Positions 1 to 8,669 of a DNA stretch of 64,000 bases are shown piece by piece (position 1 is the stretch's first letter; each line of letters opens with the position of its first letter). The DNA comes from Novosphingobium sp. AAP83 (lineage in GTDB: Bacteria > Pseudomonadota > Alphaproteobacteria > Sphingomonadales > Sphingomonadaceae), in contig NZ_LJHY01000020.1 in NCBI RefSeq assembly GCF_001295795.1, forward strand, positions 124,001 through 188,000. The letters run 5' to 3'. The notes below the pieces were generated by a model that saw only the letters and a list, made by a program, of their open reading frames with translations, ran no database searches and was not told the DNA's origin. Both the position numbers and the translations under genes were made by a program.

Positions 1-1
1 G

Positions 2-448
2 GAAACAGGCGATCTTGCTCCGGTCCTTGACGCTTTTGGCTGGACATTGGCGCCGGACCGGTTGGTGCCGTTTGCGCGCTGGTGGCCACGGCACCGCACA
101 GAACGGATTTTTGACACGCACTTTTTCCTGGCCGATCTGGGGACAGGCGCTGTTGATATTGAAGTGGACGCGACTGAAAACCGGCATCTGTTCTGGGCCA
201 GTGCTGCCGAAGCGCTCGAACTTGCAGAACACGGCAAGATCAGAGTGATCTTTCCCACCCGTCGCAATCTTGAACGTCTGGCCTTGTTCGATACGTATGA
301 GGCAGCTTGTGCCAATGCGGAAGTATTTCCGATTGACGTGATTAGCCCTTACGTTGAAATACGTAATGGAGAGCGTTGGTTGATGATCCCGGACGGGCTC
401 GGCTATCCCGTTTTGGGCGAACCGATTGCGACTGCGCGCCGCGGCTAG
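2..448 (+). CDS. NUDIX hydrolase, C-terminal part (5' end outside window)
   Basis: The reading frame is open from the first bases to a TAG stop, giving 148 residues, so the start lies upstream of the window. The fragment carries the PFARWWP...RIFDTHFFLA segment typical of the NUDIX hydrolases resembling mammalian NUDT19/NUDT7 (CoA- or nucleotide-diphosphate hydrolases). The NUDIX box itself (GX5EX7REUXEEXGU) is not visible here; a further weakly conserved tail follows to the stop. Family assignment rests on this core strand pattern only. The substrate cannot be told from this fragment. Confidence 0.7.
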   Translation, partial: ETGDLAPVLDAFGWTLAPDRLVPFARWWPRHRTERIFDTHFFLADLGTGAVDIEVDATENRHLFWASAAEALELAEHGKIRVIFPTRRNLERLALFDTYEAACANAEVFPIDVISPYVEIRNGERWLMIPDGLGYPVLGEPIATARRG

Positions 449-517
449 GAGTTTGACCCAATGGCTATTGAGGTTGGGTTAAGGATTTGGTGTTTATACT
501 TCATTCGAGGTGTCATC

Positions 518-844
518 ATGTCCCAGACGCAAGCCCAGCCGCAAACCCAGTCTCAGTCTTTTTCAGCAGAAATGAATGTTTCAAGCGCACTTTCGCTTGC
601 GCCTGCGGGTAGACCAGCGGGAAATGGTCCGCGTGTGGCCAATCCGGTGGATGTGCCCATCGCATCCCCTGTACACTCGTTGCAGGACAAGCTGACCCGC
701 TTCGACGAACTGGATGCAGGTTCGGAAGTGGCCTATTCTTTCAAGGCGCACAAAGCCCCGGCATGGGTGCGCATGGCATTGCCGGTGGCGCTTTCAATCG
801 GACTATGGGCGGGTATCCTATACGCGGTCGGTTTGATCGGTTGA
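518..844 (+). CDS. Hypothetical protein with one C-terminal membrane segment
   Basis: A 108-residue protein of no family I recognise. I chose the ATG at 518 because a GAGG Shine-Dalgarno lies 7 bases upstream; an in-frame start at 461 has no such site. The N-terminus is rich in Gln, Ser and Thr and low in complexity, the middle is polar (KLTRFDELDAGSEVAYSFKAHK), and the last 23 residues form one hydrophobic helix (ALPVALSIGLWAGILYAVGL). This suggests a tail-anchored or inner-membrane protein with a cytoplasmic N-terminus. Its 3' end overlaps the convergent ModE-like gene by 27 bases. Confidence 0.6.
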   Translation: MSQTQAQPQTQSQSFSAEMNVSSALSLAPAGRPAGNGPRVANPVDVPIASPVHSLQDKLTRFDELDAGSEVAYSFKAHKAPAWVRMALPVALSIGLWAGILYAVGLIG

Positions 845-1249
845 CCCAGATTGGTCGAAAAGCGCTATAAGCATTCCATCTTTCTGCCTGCCTTTCGGGG
901 CTGGCAAAAGCGCATTGGCAAGCGCTGCGTAATCGCCGCAATCGGATGATCCCGCAATCCGCTCCTGCAATGCCCGATAGTGTGAGAGCACTTGCTCGCC
1001 CATCGGTGTAAGCTTTGCCCCGCCACCTTTGGCGCTGCCGGGGCTGGTTTCGACCAATGCTTCACGCCAGCAGCGGTTCATCGCATCGGTCAGTAGCCAA
1101 GCCCGGCGGTAGCTCATGTCCATGGCGCGGGCAGCAGCCGAGATTGAGCCATGCAACGCGATCGCGCTCAGCAGATCGGCCTTGCCCGGCCCCATGGCGA
1201 TTTCATTGCCGCAATAGAGCTGGATTTTCAGTTTTAGCCGCTGTTCCAT
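818..1249 (-). CDS. ModE-like winged-helix transcriptional regulator
   Basis: A 143-residue protein. Residues about 20-85 form a LysR/ModE-type winged helix with the pattern KADLLSAIALHGSISAAARAMDMSYRRAWLLTDAMN, which is characteristic of the N-terminal DNA-binding domain of ModE, followed by the usual GG-x-A-x-LT-x-G wing. The molybdate-binding Mop domains of full-length ModE are absent; this one-domain form is common in alphaproteobacteria. No molybdate transport or cofactor genes lie nearby, so its targets are unknown. It is convergent with the small membrane protein gene upstream and divergent from the aminotransferase. Confidence 0.8.
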   Translation of the reverse strand: MEQRLKLKIQLYCGNEIAMGPGKADLLSAIALHGSISAAARAMDMSYRRAWLLTDAMNRCWREALVETSPGSAKGGGAKLTPMGEQVLSHYRALQERIAGSSDCGDYAALANALLPAPKGRQKDGMLIALFDQSGSTDQTDRV

Positions 1250-1312
1250 GGCTTTGTGTGGCGGGCATCACGCAGTCTTGCAACTTGTTTCCCCGGCAAC
1301 TAGCACCACGCG

Positions 1313-2467
1313 ATGATTGCAACCGTAGACGCGTTCCACGCCATCGCCGTTAGCCGCCTCGCCCACGATCTGGAGGCGGCGGGGCAAAGCGTTATCCACA
1401 TGGAGTTCGGCCAGCCTTCGACCGGAGCGCCCGCCCGTGCAATCGCACTTGCCCATACGGTGCTTGATAACGAAGCGATGGGATATTGGGAAAGTGTGCC
1501 GCTGAAGAGCCGGATCGCGCGCCATTATGCCGATAGCTACGGCGTGAAAGTGGACCCCGAACAAGTGATCCTGACGTGCGGGGCATCGCCTGCCTTTGTC
1601 ATGGCGCTTTCGTGCCTGTTCCGTCCCGGTGCGCGGGTCGCTTTGGCGCGGCCGGGCTATGTTGCTTATCGCAACACGTTAAAGGCGATGTATCTTGAAC
1701 CTGTCGAAATGGATTGCGGAGCCGACGCGCGCTTTCAGGTAACTGCGGCGGCGATCGATGCGCTGGATCCTGCGCCGGACGGGCTGATCATTGCCAGCCC
1801 CGCCAATCCCACCGGAACGATCATTGCAACCGACGAACTGGCAGCGATTGCCGAAGTTTGCCAGCGCAAGGGCATCCGTGTGGTGTCGGACGAGATTTAT
1901 CACGGCCTTAGCTATGGCGCACGTGCGGCGTCGATGCTGGAATACTGGCCCCAAGCCGTGATTGTGAATTCGTTTTCCAAGTATTTCAGCATGGCTGGTT
2001 GGCGGCTGGGCTGGCTGGTGGTGCCGCCCGCATTGATTGCGCCGGCGCGCGCACGGATGGGCAGCATGTTCCTGACCCCGCCTGTTCTGGCACAAAAGGC
2101 AGGGCTGATCGCTTTTGAGTGCCGGGACGAATTGGAAGGGCATCTTGAAACATATGCCCGCAACCGCGCCATTTTGCTCGATGCCTTGCCGAAATTGGGG
2201 CTCGGCAATATCGCGCCGCCCGATGGGGCCTTCTATATCTATGCCGATGCCAGCGAATTTACGCAGGATAGTCTGGCATTTTGCACAGAACTTCTGCGCG
2301 ATACCGGTGTTTGCATTGCGCCCGGGATCGATTTTGATCCGGTGAATGGCCATCGTTTCATCCGCTTTAGTTTCGCGGTTTCAACGCCCTTGATTGAAGA
2401 AGCGGTCCGCCGGATGACGCCGTGGTTTGCAAAACGGCGGGGGCTGTGGGCTGCGGGTTCTTTGTAA
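1313..2467 (+). CDS. Class I/II pyridoxal-phosphate aminotransferase
   Basis: A 384-residue fold-type I aminotransferase, close to the usual 390-400. The signatures are in order: the Asn of SPANPTGT, the VVSDEIYHGL strand with the cofactor-binding Asp and Tyr, and NSFSKYFSMAGWRLGW with the Schiff-base Lys. The C-terminal HRFIRFSFA contains the substrate carboxylate-binding Arg. It should transfer an amino group between an amino acid and a 2-oxo acid in the cytoplasm; the substrate is not evident from sequence. It stands alone, 63 bases from the divergent ModE-like gene. Confidence 0.88.
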   Translation: MIATVDAFHAIAVSRLAHDLEAAGQSVIHMEFGQPSTGAPARAIALAHTVLDNEAMGYWESVPLKSRIARHYADSYGVKVDPEQVILTCGASPAFVMALSCLFRPGARVALARPGYVAYRNTLKAMYLEPVEMDCGADARFQVTAAAIDALDPAPDGLIIASPANPTGTIIATDELAAIAEVCQRKGIRVVSDEIYHGLSYGARAASMLEYWPQAVIVNSFSKYFSMAGWRLGWLVVPPALIAPARARMGSMFLTPPVLAQKAGLIAFECRDELEGHLETYARNRAILLDALPKLGLGNIAPPDGAFYIYADASEFTQDSLAFCTELLRDTGVCIAPGIDFDPVNGHRFIRFSFAVSTPLIEEAVRRMTPWFAKRRGLWAAGSL

Positions 2468-2605
2468 ACGGCATCTGCAAATATTTTAACCAAATATCAT
2501 AGGCTTGATAATTTGGTTAGCGAAAGTGAAACCTGATTTCCTGTTAAATTGTAAACCTGTCCTGATGCTTTTGGGGGTATGTGAAAAACGAAAGTTAGGT
2601 AACAA

Positions 2606-4549
2606 GTGAACGGGTGGCTCCATCGCCTTTATCTCAATTCGACAGGCAGCATTTTGCCGCTTGCCGCGATTGCTTTGCCAGTCATCTTGGCAATGGTGGG
2701 GAGCGGCCTCGATATGAGCCGCGTCTACAAAGCGCGCAACCGTTTGCAAACTGCCTGTGATGCCGGGACATTGGCTGGCCGCCGCGCAGTGACCAATGCT
2801 GGTTATGGTACCGATGAGATGGCCGTGGCCAGTGCCTATTTCAACACGAACTTTGTGCAAGGCGATGTTGGAGCAACTGGCACCACCTTCACGACAAGCT
2901 CGCCGGATGAGGGCAACTTCGTTTCTGGAGCTGCCAGGACATCGGTAAAGATGGCTGTGATGGGTGTCGCGGGCTTCGACTCTTTCGACATATCGGTAAG
3001 CTGTCAGGCGACCTTGGGTGTTGGCAACAGCGATATAACGATGGTTCTGGATACCACAGGCTCGATGGGAGCCACGCTTTCAGGTACATCGCAAACACGC
3101 ATTCAGGCCTTGCGCGCCGCGATGAAGAACTTTTACGATACGCTGGCGATGGAAGCTTCCGGTTCCAACGCGCGCATCCGCTATTCCTTTGTGCCCTATA
3201 GCTCGTCAGTAAACGTGGGACGCTTGATCCACGACCGCAACCCGGATTTTCTGGCCGATCAATGGCCAATCCAATCGCGTGAGCCGGTGTTCCGGACAAT
3301 TAACGAGCAGGTTTTTGTGGGCTGGAATGATCCGGTTTACACAAGTTCGGAAAACTATAGCGCGGAAATGTCTGGCCCCACATCGCCGTACAGCGCCGAC
3401 AATTATTCCTCGCAAAGCAGTTGTAATTCGGCACGTCCTTCAGACACGGGGTGGTCGAACAACGGATCTTCGACCGAAAGCAGCAGCACGACCAGCAATG
3501 CGGCGCGGCAAGTTGTCACAACCACGACGACGCAGCCGCAACTTAGCACGCGATACACCTGTCAGCGGTTAAGCAGCAACGGGCGGCCATGGCGCATCTT
3601 TGCTTATTTTGTGACGCGCAATTTCCTGACCTATCGTTACGCAACATCCGAGGCCATTTTGGAAACGCGGACCCGTCAGGAATTCAGCAACTGGGCATAC
3701 AAGCAAATCACCTTCAACACGGCCGATTACAAAAAGTTCCTGCCTACAACGGTAAACAACGGCACCAATGGTGCGCCGATCAGCTACTCTTGGAATGGTT
3801 GCATCGAAGAGCGGGACTCCGTTGCAACTGGCAGTGTGAGTTATTCCAGCTTGTTGGGCATGTCCCCGTCCGACGCTGAAGACTTGAATATCGACAAGCT
3901 GCCACAGGCGGGCGATCCGGCCACCAAGTGGGGACCGATGTGGCCGGAGTTGGCGTATCATCGCTTGAATTCGTCGAACGGGTTGACCAACCTTTCCGAA
4001 ACGACACGCGGAACAAAGGCTCAATCGTTCTGTCCGCACAGAGCGCAGTTGCTTCAGGAAATGGAGCAATCCAGCTTTTACAGTTATGCTGATTCATTGA
4101 TTGCTGCCGGTTCAACCTATCATGATCTTGGCATGTTGTGGGGGCTGCGGCTCAATTCGCCGGAAGGCCCTTGGCAAGAGCTGGTCAATACTGCGCCCAA
4201 CAACGGGGCCAAAGTGGCTCGGCATATCATCTTCATGACCGACGGCATGATGGAGCCGAACTACGCTATCCAGTCAACTTACGGTATCGAATGGCATGAC
4301 CGCCGGATCACCGATGATGGCTACAGCAATCAGGCTGCGCGCCACACAGCCCGTTTCCGGGCGCTGTGTGATGCTGCCAAGGCCAAAGGCCTTCGCGTCT
4401 GGGTTATTGCCTTTGCATCATCCCTTACCACCGATTTGAACTATTGCGCATCGAGCAACAGCTCATTTCTTGCGACCAATGCGACGCAGTTGAATACTGC
4501 GTTCCAGGATATCGCCAAGAGCGTTGGCGAGTTGCGGGTGTATCAATGA
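2606..4549 (+). CDS. TadG-like protein with von Willebrand factor A region
   Basis: A 647-residue protein starting at GTG. The N-terminus (STGSILPLAAIALPVILAMVGSGLDMSRVY) is the TadE/TadG-type hydrophobic anchor with a following helix that packs like a pilin. A VWA domain begins near residue 145 with DITMVLDTTGSM, the metal-ion-dependent adhesion DxTGS site, and continues with IIFMTDGMMEP and VWVIAFASS. A Ser/Thr/Asn-rich insert of roughly 150 residues sits inside the VWA fold. Such proteins are envelope proteins associated with tight-adherence pili. The next gene overlaps by ATGA, so the three are translationally coupled. No other tad genes are in the window. Confidence 0.85.
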   Translation: MNGWLHRLYLNSTGSILPLAAIALPVILAMVGSGLDMSRVYKARNRLQTACDAGTLAGRRAVTNAGYGTDEMAVASAYFNTNFVQGDVGATGTTFTTSSPDEGNFVSGAARTSVKMAVMGVAGFDSFDISVSCQATLGVGNSDITMVLDTTGSMGATLSGTSQTRIQALRAAMKNFYDTLAMEASGSNARIRYSFVPYSSSVNVGRLIHDRNPDFLADQWPIQSREPVFRTINEQVFVGWNDPVYTSSENYSAEMSGPTSPYSADNYSSQSSCNSARPSDTGWSNNGSSTESSSTTSNAARQVVTTTTTQPQLSTRYTCQRLSSNGRPWRIFAYFVTRNFLTYRYATSEAILETRTRQEFSNWAYKQITFNTADYKKFLPTTVNNGTNGAPISYSWNGCIEERDSVATGSVSYSSLLGMSPSDAEDLNIDKLPQAGDPATKWGPMWPELAYHRLNSSNGLTNLSETTRGTKAQSFCPHRAQLLQEMEQSSFYSYADSLIAAGSTYHDLGMLWGLRLNSPEGPWQELVNTAPNNGAKVARHIIFMTDGMMEPNYAIQSTYGIEWHDRRITDDGYSNQAARHTARFRALCDAAKAKGLRVWVIAFASSLTTDLNYCASSNSSFLATNATQLNTAFQDIAKSVGELRVYQ

Positions 4550-5184
4550 TGCGCCCCGCTGGCATCAAATTCCGGATCAAGCAAGGCGCGGAGAAGCGCC
4601 ACGATTTGCAGCCTGCGCTGTTGCGCGACTGTGCGGGAGCGACCGCATTGGAGTTTGCAATGATCGCTCCGGTGTTTCTGATGATCATTGCTGGCAGCCT
4701 GGATCTTGGCCAGATGGTCTATGCCAAATCGGTGCTGGATGGCGCGGTGGAAAAGGCGGCACGCGATTCCACCTTGGAGACAGTCAGCACCCAAGCCGCA
4801 GACAACATCGTTAAAAAGGCGGTATGGGAGATCCTTCCCGCTGCGAGGGTTTCTGCCACGCGCAAAAACTATTTTGATTTCAATAACGCCAATCGCGGCG
4901 AAGAACTCGATGACGTGAACGGTGATGGCGAATGTTCGCTGGGCGAGGCCTATACCGATCTTAACGGCAACGATGCGTGGGATGAAGATTTGGGGGATGA
5001 GGGCAATGGCGGCGCGAATGACGTGATCGTTTACACCGTGAATGTAACCTACGAACCTGTTTTTGCCATGCCCATGGTTCCGCTGGACTGGTCGACCAGA
5101 GAGATCAGCGCCACGGCGGTGAAGCGCAACCAGCCTTTTGGCAAGCAAAGCGGCAATTATTCAGCGCGGCCCAAAGTATGCTGA
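4546..5184 (+). CDS. TadE-family pseudopilin-like protein
   Basis: A 212-residue protein beginning at the ATG that overlaps the previous stop (ATGA). The segment DCAGATALEFAMIAPVFLMIIAGSLDLGQM is the TadE signature: a small residue, then the conserved ALEFA glutamate within a transmembrane helix. Between residues about 120 and 160 it is very acidic, with one loop close to an EF-hand pattern (DVNGDGECSLGE) and a second Asp/Asn-rich loop, which may bind calcium. It is presumably a minor pilin-like surface component acting with its two neighbours. The acidic loops are common in sphingomonad TadE homologues. Confidence 0.82.
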   Translation: MMRPAGIKFRIKQGAEKRHDLQPALLRDCAGATALEFAMIAPVFLMIIAGSLDLGQMVYAKSVLDGAVEKAARDSTLETVSTQAADNIVKKAVWEILPAARVSATRKNYFDFNNANRGEELDDVNGDGECSLGEAYTDLNGNDAWDEDLGDEGNGGANDVIVYTVNVTYEPVFAMPMVPLDWSTREISATAVKRNQPFGKQSGNYSARPKVC

Positions 5185-5858
5185 AACGCATCGCCCTTGC
5201 CGCCCATGGACGCGCATGGCGAAACCTGCTCGCCGACACTTCGGGTGTTGCCTTTGTCGAATTTGCGCTCGCTGCTCCGCTCATGCTGTCGGTCGCGTGC
5301 TACGGCATCGAACTGGCCCATTTCACCGCTGTTGACATGAAGATGAGCGAAGTTGCGCTATCGCTTGCTGACAACGCTTCGCGGATCGGCCAGACCGACA
5401 ACGTCAATGTGACGCCGACCGTGAACGAGACCGACATCAAAGAGGTGATGCGCGGCGTGCAGGAACAATCTGCGGGATACAACTTCCAAACCCAGGGCAA
5501 AGTCATCTTGACGAGCCTTGAGCGCGATACCGCGACGGGCAAACAGGTCATCCGCTGGCAACGCTGCTATGGCAACCTTGCGCGCCAATCCGGCTATGGC
5601 AATGATAATGACCGTAATGGGTTGAATGGTGATGTGATCGCAGGCCTTGGCCATGGTCCAGTAAAGATCACTGCAAATGCCAATAGTGCCGTCATGTTTG
5701 TCGAGGTTTTTTACACCTATATAGGCCTGTTCGGCGATCTGTTCGTCAGCAATCGCACTTTGAAGAAAGAGGGTGCGTTTCTGGTTCGGGACAATCGCCG
5801 GTTGGGCGTTGATGTGAGCGGCGGCGGCATAATGCATGCTTGCGTTATGCCGTCATGA
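5178..5858 (+). CDS. TadE/TadG-family protein
   Basis: A 226-residue protein whose start overlaps the previous gene by 7 bases, completing a three-gene operon. The N-terminus has a basic stretch and then SGVAFVEFALAAPLMLSVACYGIELAHF, again the TadE helix with a conserved Glu. The rest is predicted to be extracytoplasmic, with a short Asp/Asn-rich loop (GNDNDRNGLNGD) and a region near residue 180 (VFYTYIGLFGDLF) matching the aromatic strand usually seen at the end of TadE domains. Function is inferred from the family: assembly or tip components of type IVb-like adhesive pili. Confidence 0.8.
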   Translation: MLKRIALAAHGRAWRNLLADTSGVAFVEFALAAPLMLSVACYGIELAHFTAVDMKMSEVALSLADNASRIGQTDNVNVTPTVNETDIKEVMRGVQEQSAGYNFQTQGKVILTSLERDTATGKQVIRWQRCYGNLARQSGYGNDNDRNGLNGDVIAGLGHGPVKITANANSAVMFVEVFYTYIGLFGDLFVSNRTLKKEGAFLVRDNRRLGVDVSGGGIMHACVMPS

Positions 5859-5985
5859 ACATGCGCGCGCTGTCTTGTCGCTTTCATACAGTAATTCTAG
5901 AGTCTCCAAACTGTCCGTCTGCTGACGCATTACTCCCTTAGCGCCCTCTTATGGCCGGAATGGCCGATGACAGGGGGTCTGTTAC

Positions 5986-8646
5986 ATGATTCATCGTTTT
6001 TCGACCGGTTGCGCCATGGCAGCCTTAGCCATCGCGGCGTTCGGCGCAGTTCCAGCATTCGCGCAAAGTGCTCCAGCCGCCGATGCAGCGGTTGAATCCG
6101 ATGCCGCCGAGGCCAATGATGTTATAATCGTGACAGGCGCTATCGCTGAATCTCAGGCCGCTTCGATCCGCGAGAAGCGGATTGCGATCAACTTGGTTGA
6201 TGTGGCTGCCGCAGACGCTGTAGGCCGTTTTCCCGATCAGAACAGCGCCGCTGCTCTTTCGCGCCTGCCTGCTGTCGCGGTGCAACGTGATCAGGGGCAG
6301 GAGCGCTACATCCAGATCCGTGGCGCACCCAACCGTTGGACGTCGGTGATGATTGATGGCGTGCCGATGATCGGCGTGGACGAAGGCGGCGATACGCGCG
6401 CGTTCCGTTTTGACGCGGTGCCTGCGGTGATCTTGTCCTCGATGGTGATCAATAAGTCGCTGACGCCAGAAATTCCGGCAGACGCCATTGTGGCCAATGT
6501 CGATCTGCGCACATGGTCGCCACTGGAACGCAAGGGCCTGCATGTCGTTGGCGATCTTGGCTATGGTTTCATGAACTTGGGCAAGGGCGAACAGCGTCAA
6601 GCATCGCTGCGTGTCAGCTGGGCCAATGATGTGGTTGGCATCGTGCTGGGCGGATCACATTATCGGCGCAAGCAGATCACGGATAACCGTGAAGTTGGTG
6701 CATATGATGCACCTTCAGACGCGAATGACACGACCTTCGGCCCGACCGAAATTGACATCCGCCAGTATGAGATTGAACGCTGGAGCAATGGCCTGTTCGG
6801 CGGCGTTGAGTATGAACCCGTTGCTGGCCAGAAAATCTGGGCCAAGGCGATCTTCACCGAATTTAACGATGACGAACAGCGCAACCAATATGAATTGCGG
6901 CTTGATCGTGCAGCCAGCGGCACGCGCAATCTCGACAACGGCAATCTGGTTGGCGTGCCAATGCGTGGCTCGTTCAATTATGGCGAATACCGCAACCGCA
7001 ACATGATTGGTGCCATCGGCGGCGATTATGCCACCGACAATGGCTTTACTGCGAACATTCGCCTCAACTACGCCCGCACCGAAAACACATCGTACCTGCC
7101 ATTGGTGCAGGCGAGCACATCGGGTCTGAACTCACCGTCGTTGACGTATCAACGGTCGGACCCGCGCTTCCCCGTTGTGTCGCTGTTCAACACTGTGCAG
7201 GTCGGTGGACGGCCAGCCCGTGGCACCACGGCTTTGACGGCGTTCAACCAGACTTCGCTGAACAACGCCGGTTCGATCGCCATTGCCGCGCGCCAAGCGA
7301 CCGTCTCTGACAGCTATACGGTGAAGCTTGATGTCAGCAAGAAGATGGATAGGCTAACGCTTTCGGCGGGCGGGCTTTATGCGGACCGTACGATTTCGGG
7401 CAACAATTTCTCGTTCTCCAACGTGGCTGCTATCGGCGCGCTGGGCAGCCGGGTAGGGCAGCCATTTGACGTAAACAGCTTTGTGACAAACCGTCCTTGG
7501 GTCACCGATTTCCCACTCGGCTTCACATTGAACTATATCGATAACCGGGCGATGCGCAGCGCGCTTGATAGTCTGTTGCCCGCCCTCACTGCGGCTGGGC
7601 TTTACAACCCAGACAATGATATTCCGGTTACTGACCGTTACCGCCAATTGGAAAAGACCATGGCCGGTTACGTCATGGCGTCGGCCGAGCTCGATAACTT
7701 GTTGCTGACCGGTGGCTTGCGCTTGGAACATTACCGCTTGATCAACAGCGGTACGGCGTTGATTGGCACAACCCAAACACCGATTTCGGTGAAGCAAAAC
7801 CGCACGGATTTGTTCCCAAGCATCAATGCGCGCTTCTCGATGGGGGAAGATGTTGTCATGCGCCTTTCGGGCCAGCGCGGTGTTTCACGTCCTGCTTATG
7901 GTGCAATTCGGGTCGGCTCCTCGATCAACGACACAGCATCGCCGGGCACAATCACGGGCGGCAATCCGGGTCTGGAGGCCGAATATACTTGGGGCATTGA
8001 CGGTAGCTTTGAATATTATCTGCCAGGTAACGGCTTGGTTTCCATCGCCGGTTTCCATCGCTGGGTCGACAATGTGTTCTACCAAAATGCTCAAGTGGTT
8101 GGCAGCAACGTGTTTGACACTCCGGGCAGGGACCGTTCAGGTTACTTGCTGACATCGACCTTTAACGGTCAAAACGGTACGCTTTATGGTGTTGAGATGA
8201 CGTACCAGCAGCAGTTTACCTTCTTGCCTTCACCGATGGATGGGTTCGGCTTCCAAGGTAACCTTACCTTGCTGGACGGCCAGTTTGATACTCAAGTTGT
8301 GAATGGCGCACAGCAAAAGGGCGTCGATTTCCAAGGCCTGTCAGGCACAATCTGGAACGCCTCGCTCTACTATGAAAAGTATGGCTTCTCGGCCCGCGCC
8401 AGTTATCAATGGCGCTCTGACTGGCTTGACAGCCTGGGCGGATTTGGCAGCGGGGAATCGCGCAAGTCCTATGGCAACCTTGATGTGTCGTTGCGCTATC
8501 AGGTGACTGATAACTTCACTCTGTTTGCCGATGCTGCTAACCTTACCAATGAAACATATGTCGCCTATCAGGACACGTTAGAGCAGCCGACCGAGGTGGA
8601 GCGTATCGGTTCACGCTATCTGTTCGGCATGCGTTTTAACTTCTGA
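5986..8646 (+). CDS. TonB-dependent outer membrane receptor
   Basis: An 886-residue protein with a signal peptide ending near AFAQS, a TonB box (NDVIIVTG, about residue 44), a plug domain (residues 60-180, with IQIRGAPNRWTSVMIDGVPM) and a long beta-barrel ending in an outer-membrane C-terminal aromatic (MRFNF). The plug resembles the TIGR01782-type receptors of Caulobacter and sphingomonads, often used for sugars or peptides. The secreted phosphatase 23 bases downstream suggests a phosphorylated nutrient, an inference only. The ligand is not predictable from sequence. Confidence 0.93.
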   Translation: MIHRFSTGCAMAALAIAAFGAVPAFAQSAPAADAAVESDAAEANDVIIVTGAIAESQAASIREKRIAINLVDVAAADAVGRFPDQNSAAALSRLPAVAVQRDQGQERYIQIRGAPNRWTSVMIDGVPMIGVDEGGDTRAFRFDAVPAVILSSMVINKSLTPEIPADAIVANVDLRTWSPLERKGLHVVGDLGYGFMNLGKGEQRQASLRVSWANDVVGIVLGGSHYRRKQITDNREVGAYDAPSDANDTTFGPTEIDIRQYEIERWSNGLFGGVEYEPVAGQKIWAKAIFTEFNDDEQRNQYELRLDRAASGTRNLDNGNLVGVPMRGSFNYGEYRNRNMIGAIGGDYATDNGFTANIRLNYARTENTSYLPLVQASTSGLNSPSLTYQRSDPRFPVVSLFNTVQVGGRPARGTTALTAFNQTSLNNAGSIAIAARQATVSDSYTVKLDVSKKMDRLTLSAGGLYADRTISGNNFSFSNVAAIGALGSRVGQPFDVNSFVTNRPWVTDFPLGFTLNYIDNRAMRSALDSLLPALTAAGLYNPDNDIPVTDRYRQLEKTMAGYVMASAELDNLLLTGGLRLEHYRLINSGTALIGTTQTPISVKQNRTDLFPSINARFSMGEDVVMRLSGQRGVSRPAYGAIRVGSSINDTASPGTITGGNPGLEAEYTWGIDGSFEYYLPGNGLVSIAGFHRWVDNVFYQNAQVVGSNVFDTPGRDRSGYLLTSTFNGQNGTLYGVEMTYQQQFTFLPSPMDGFGFQGNLTLLDGQFDTQVVNGAQQKGVDFQGLSGTIWNASLYYEKYGFSARASYQWRSDWLDSLGGFGSGESRKSYGNLDVSLRYQVTDNFTLFADAANLTNETYVAYQDTLEQPTEVERIGSRYLFGMRFNF

Positions 8647-8669
8647 CCGAAAACCAAGAGGAAGCCATC

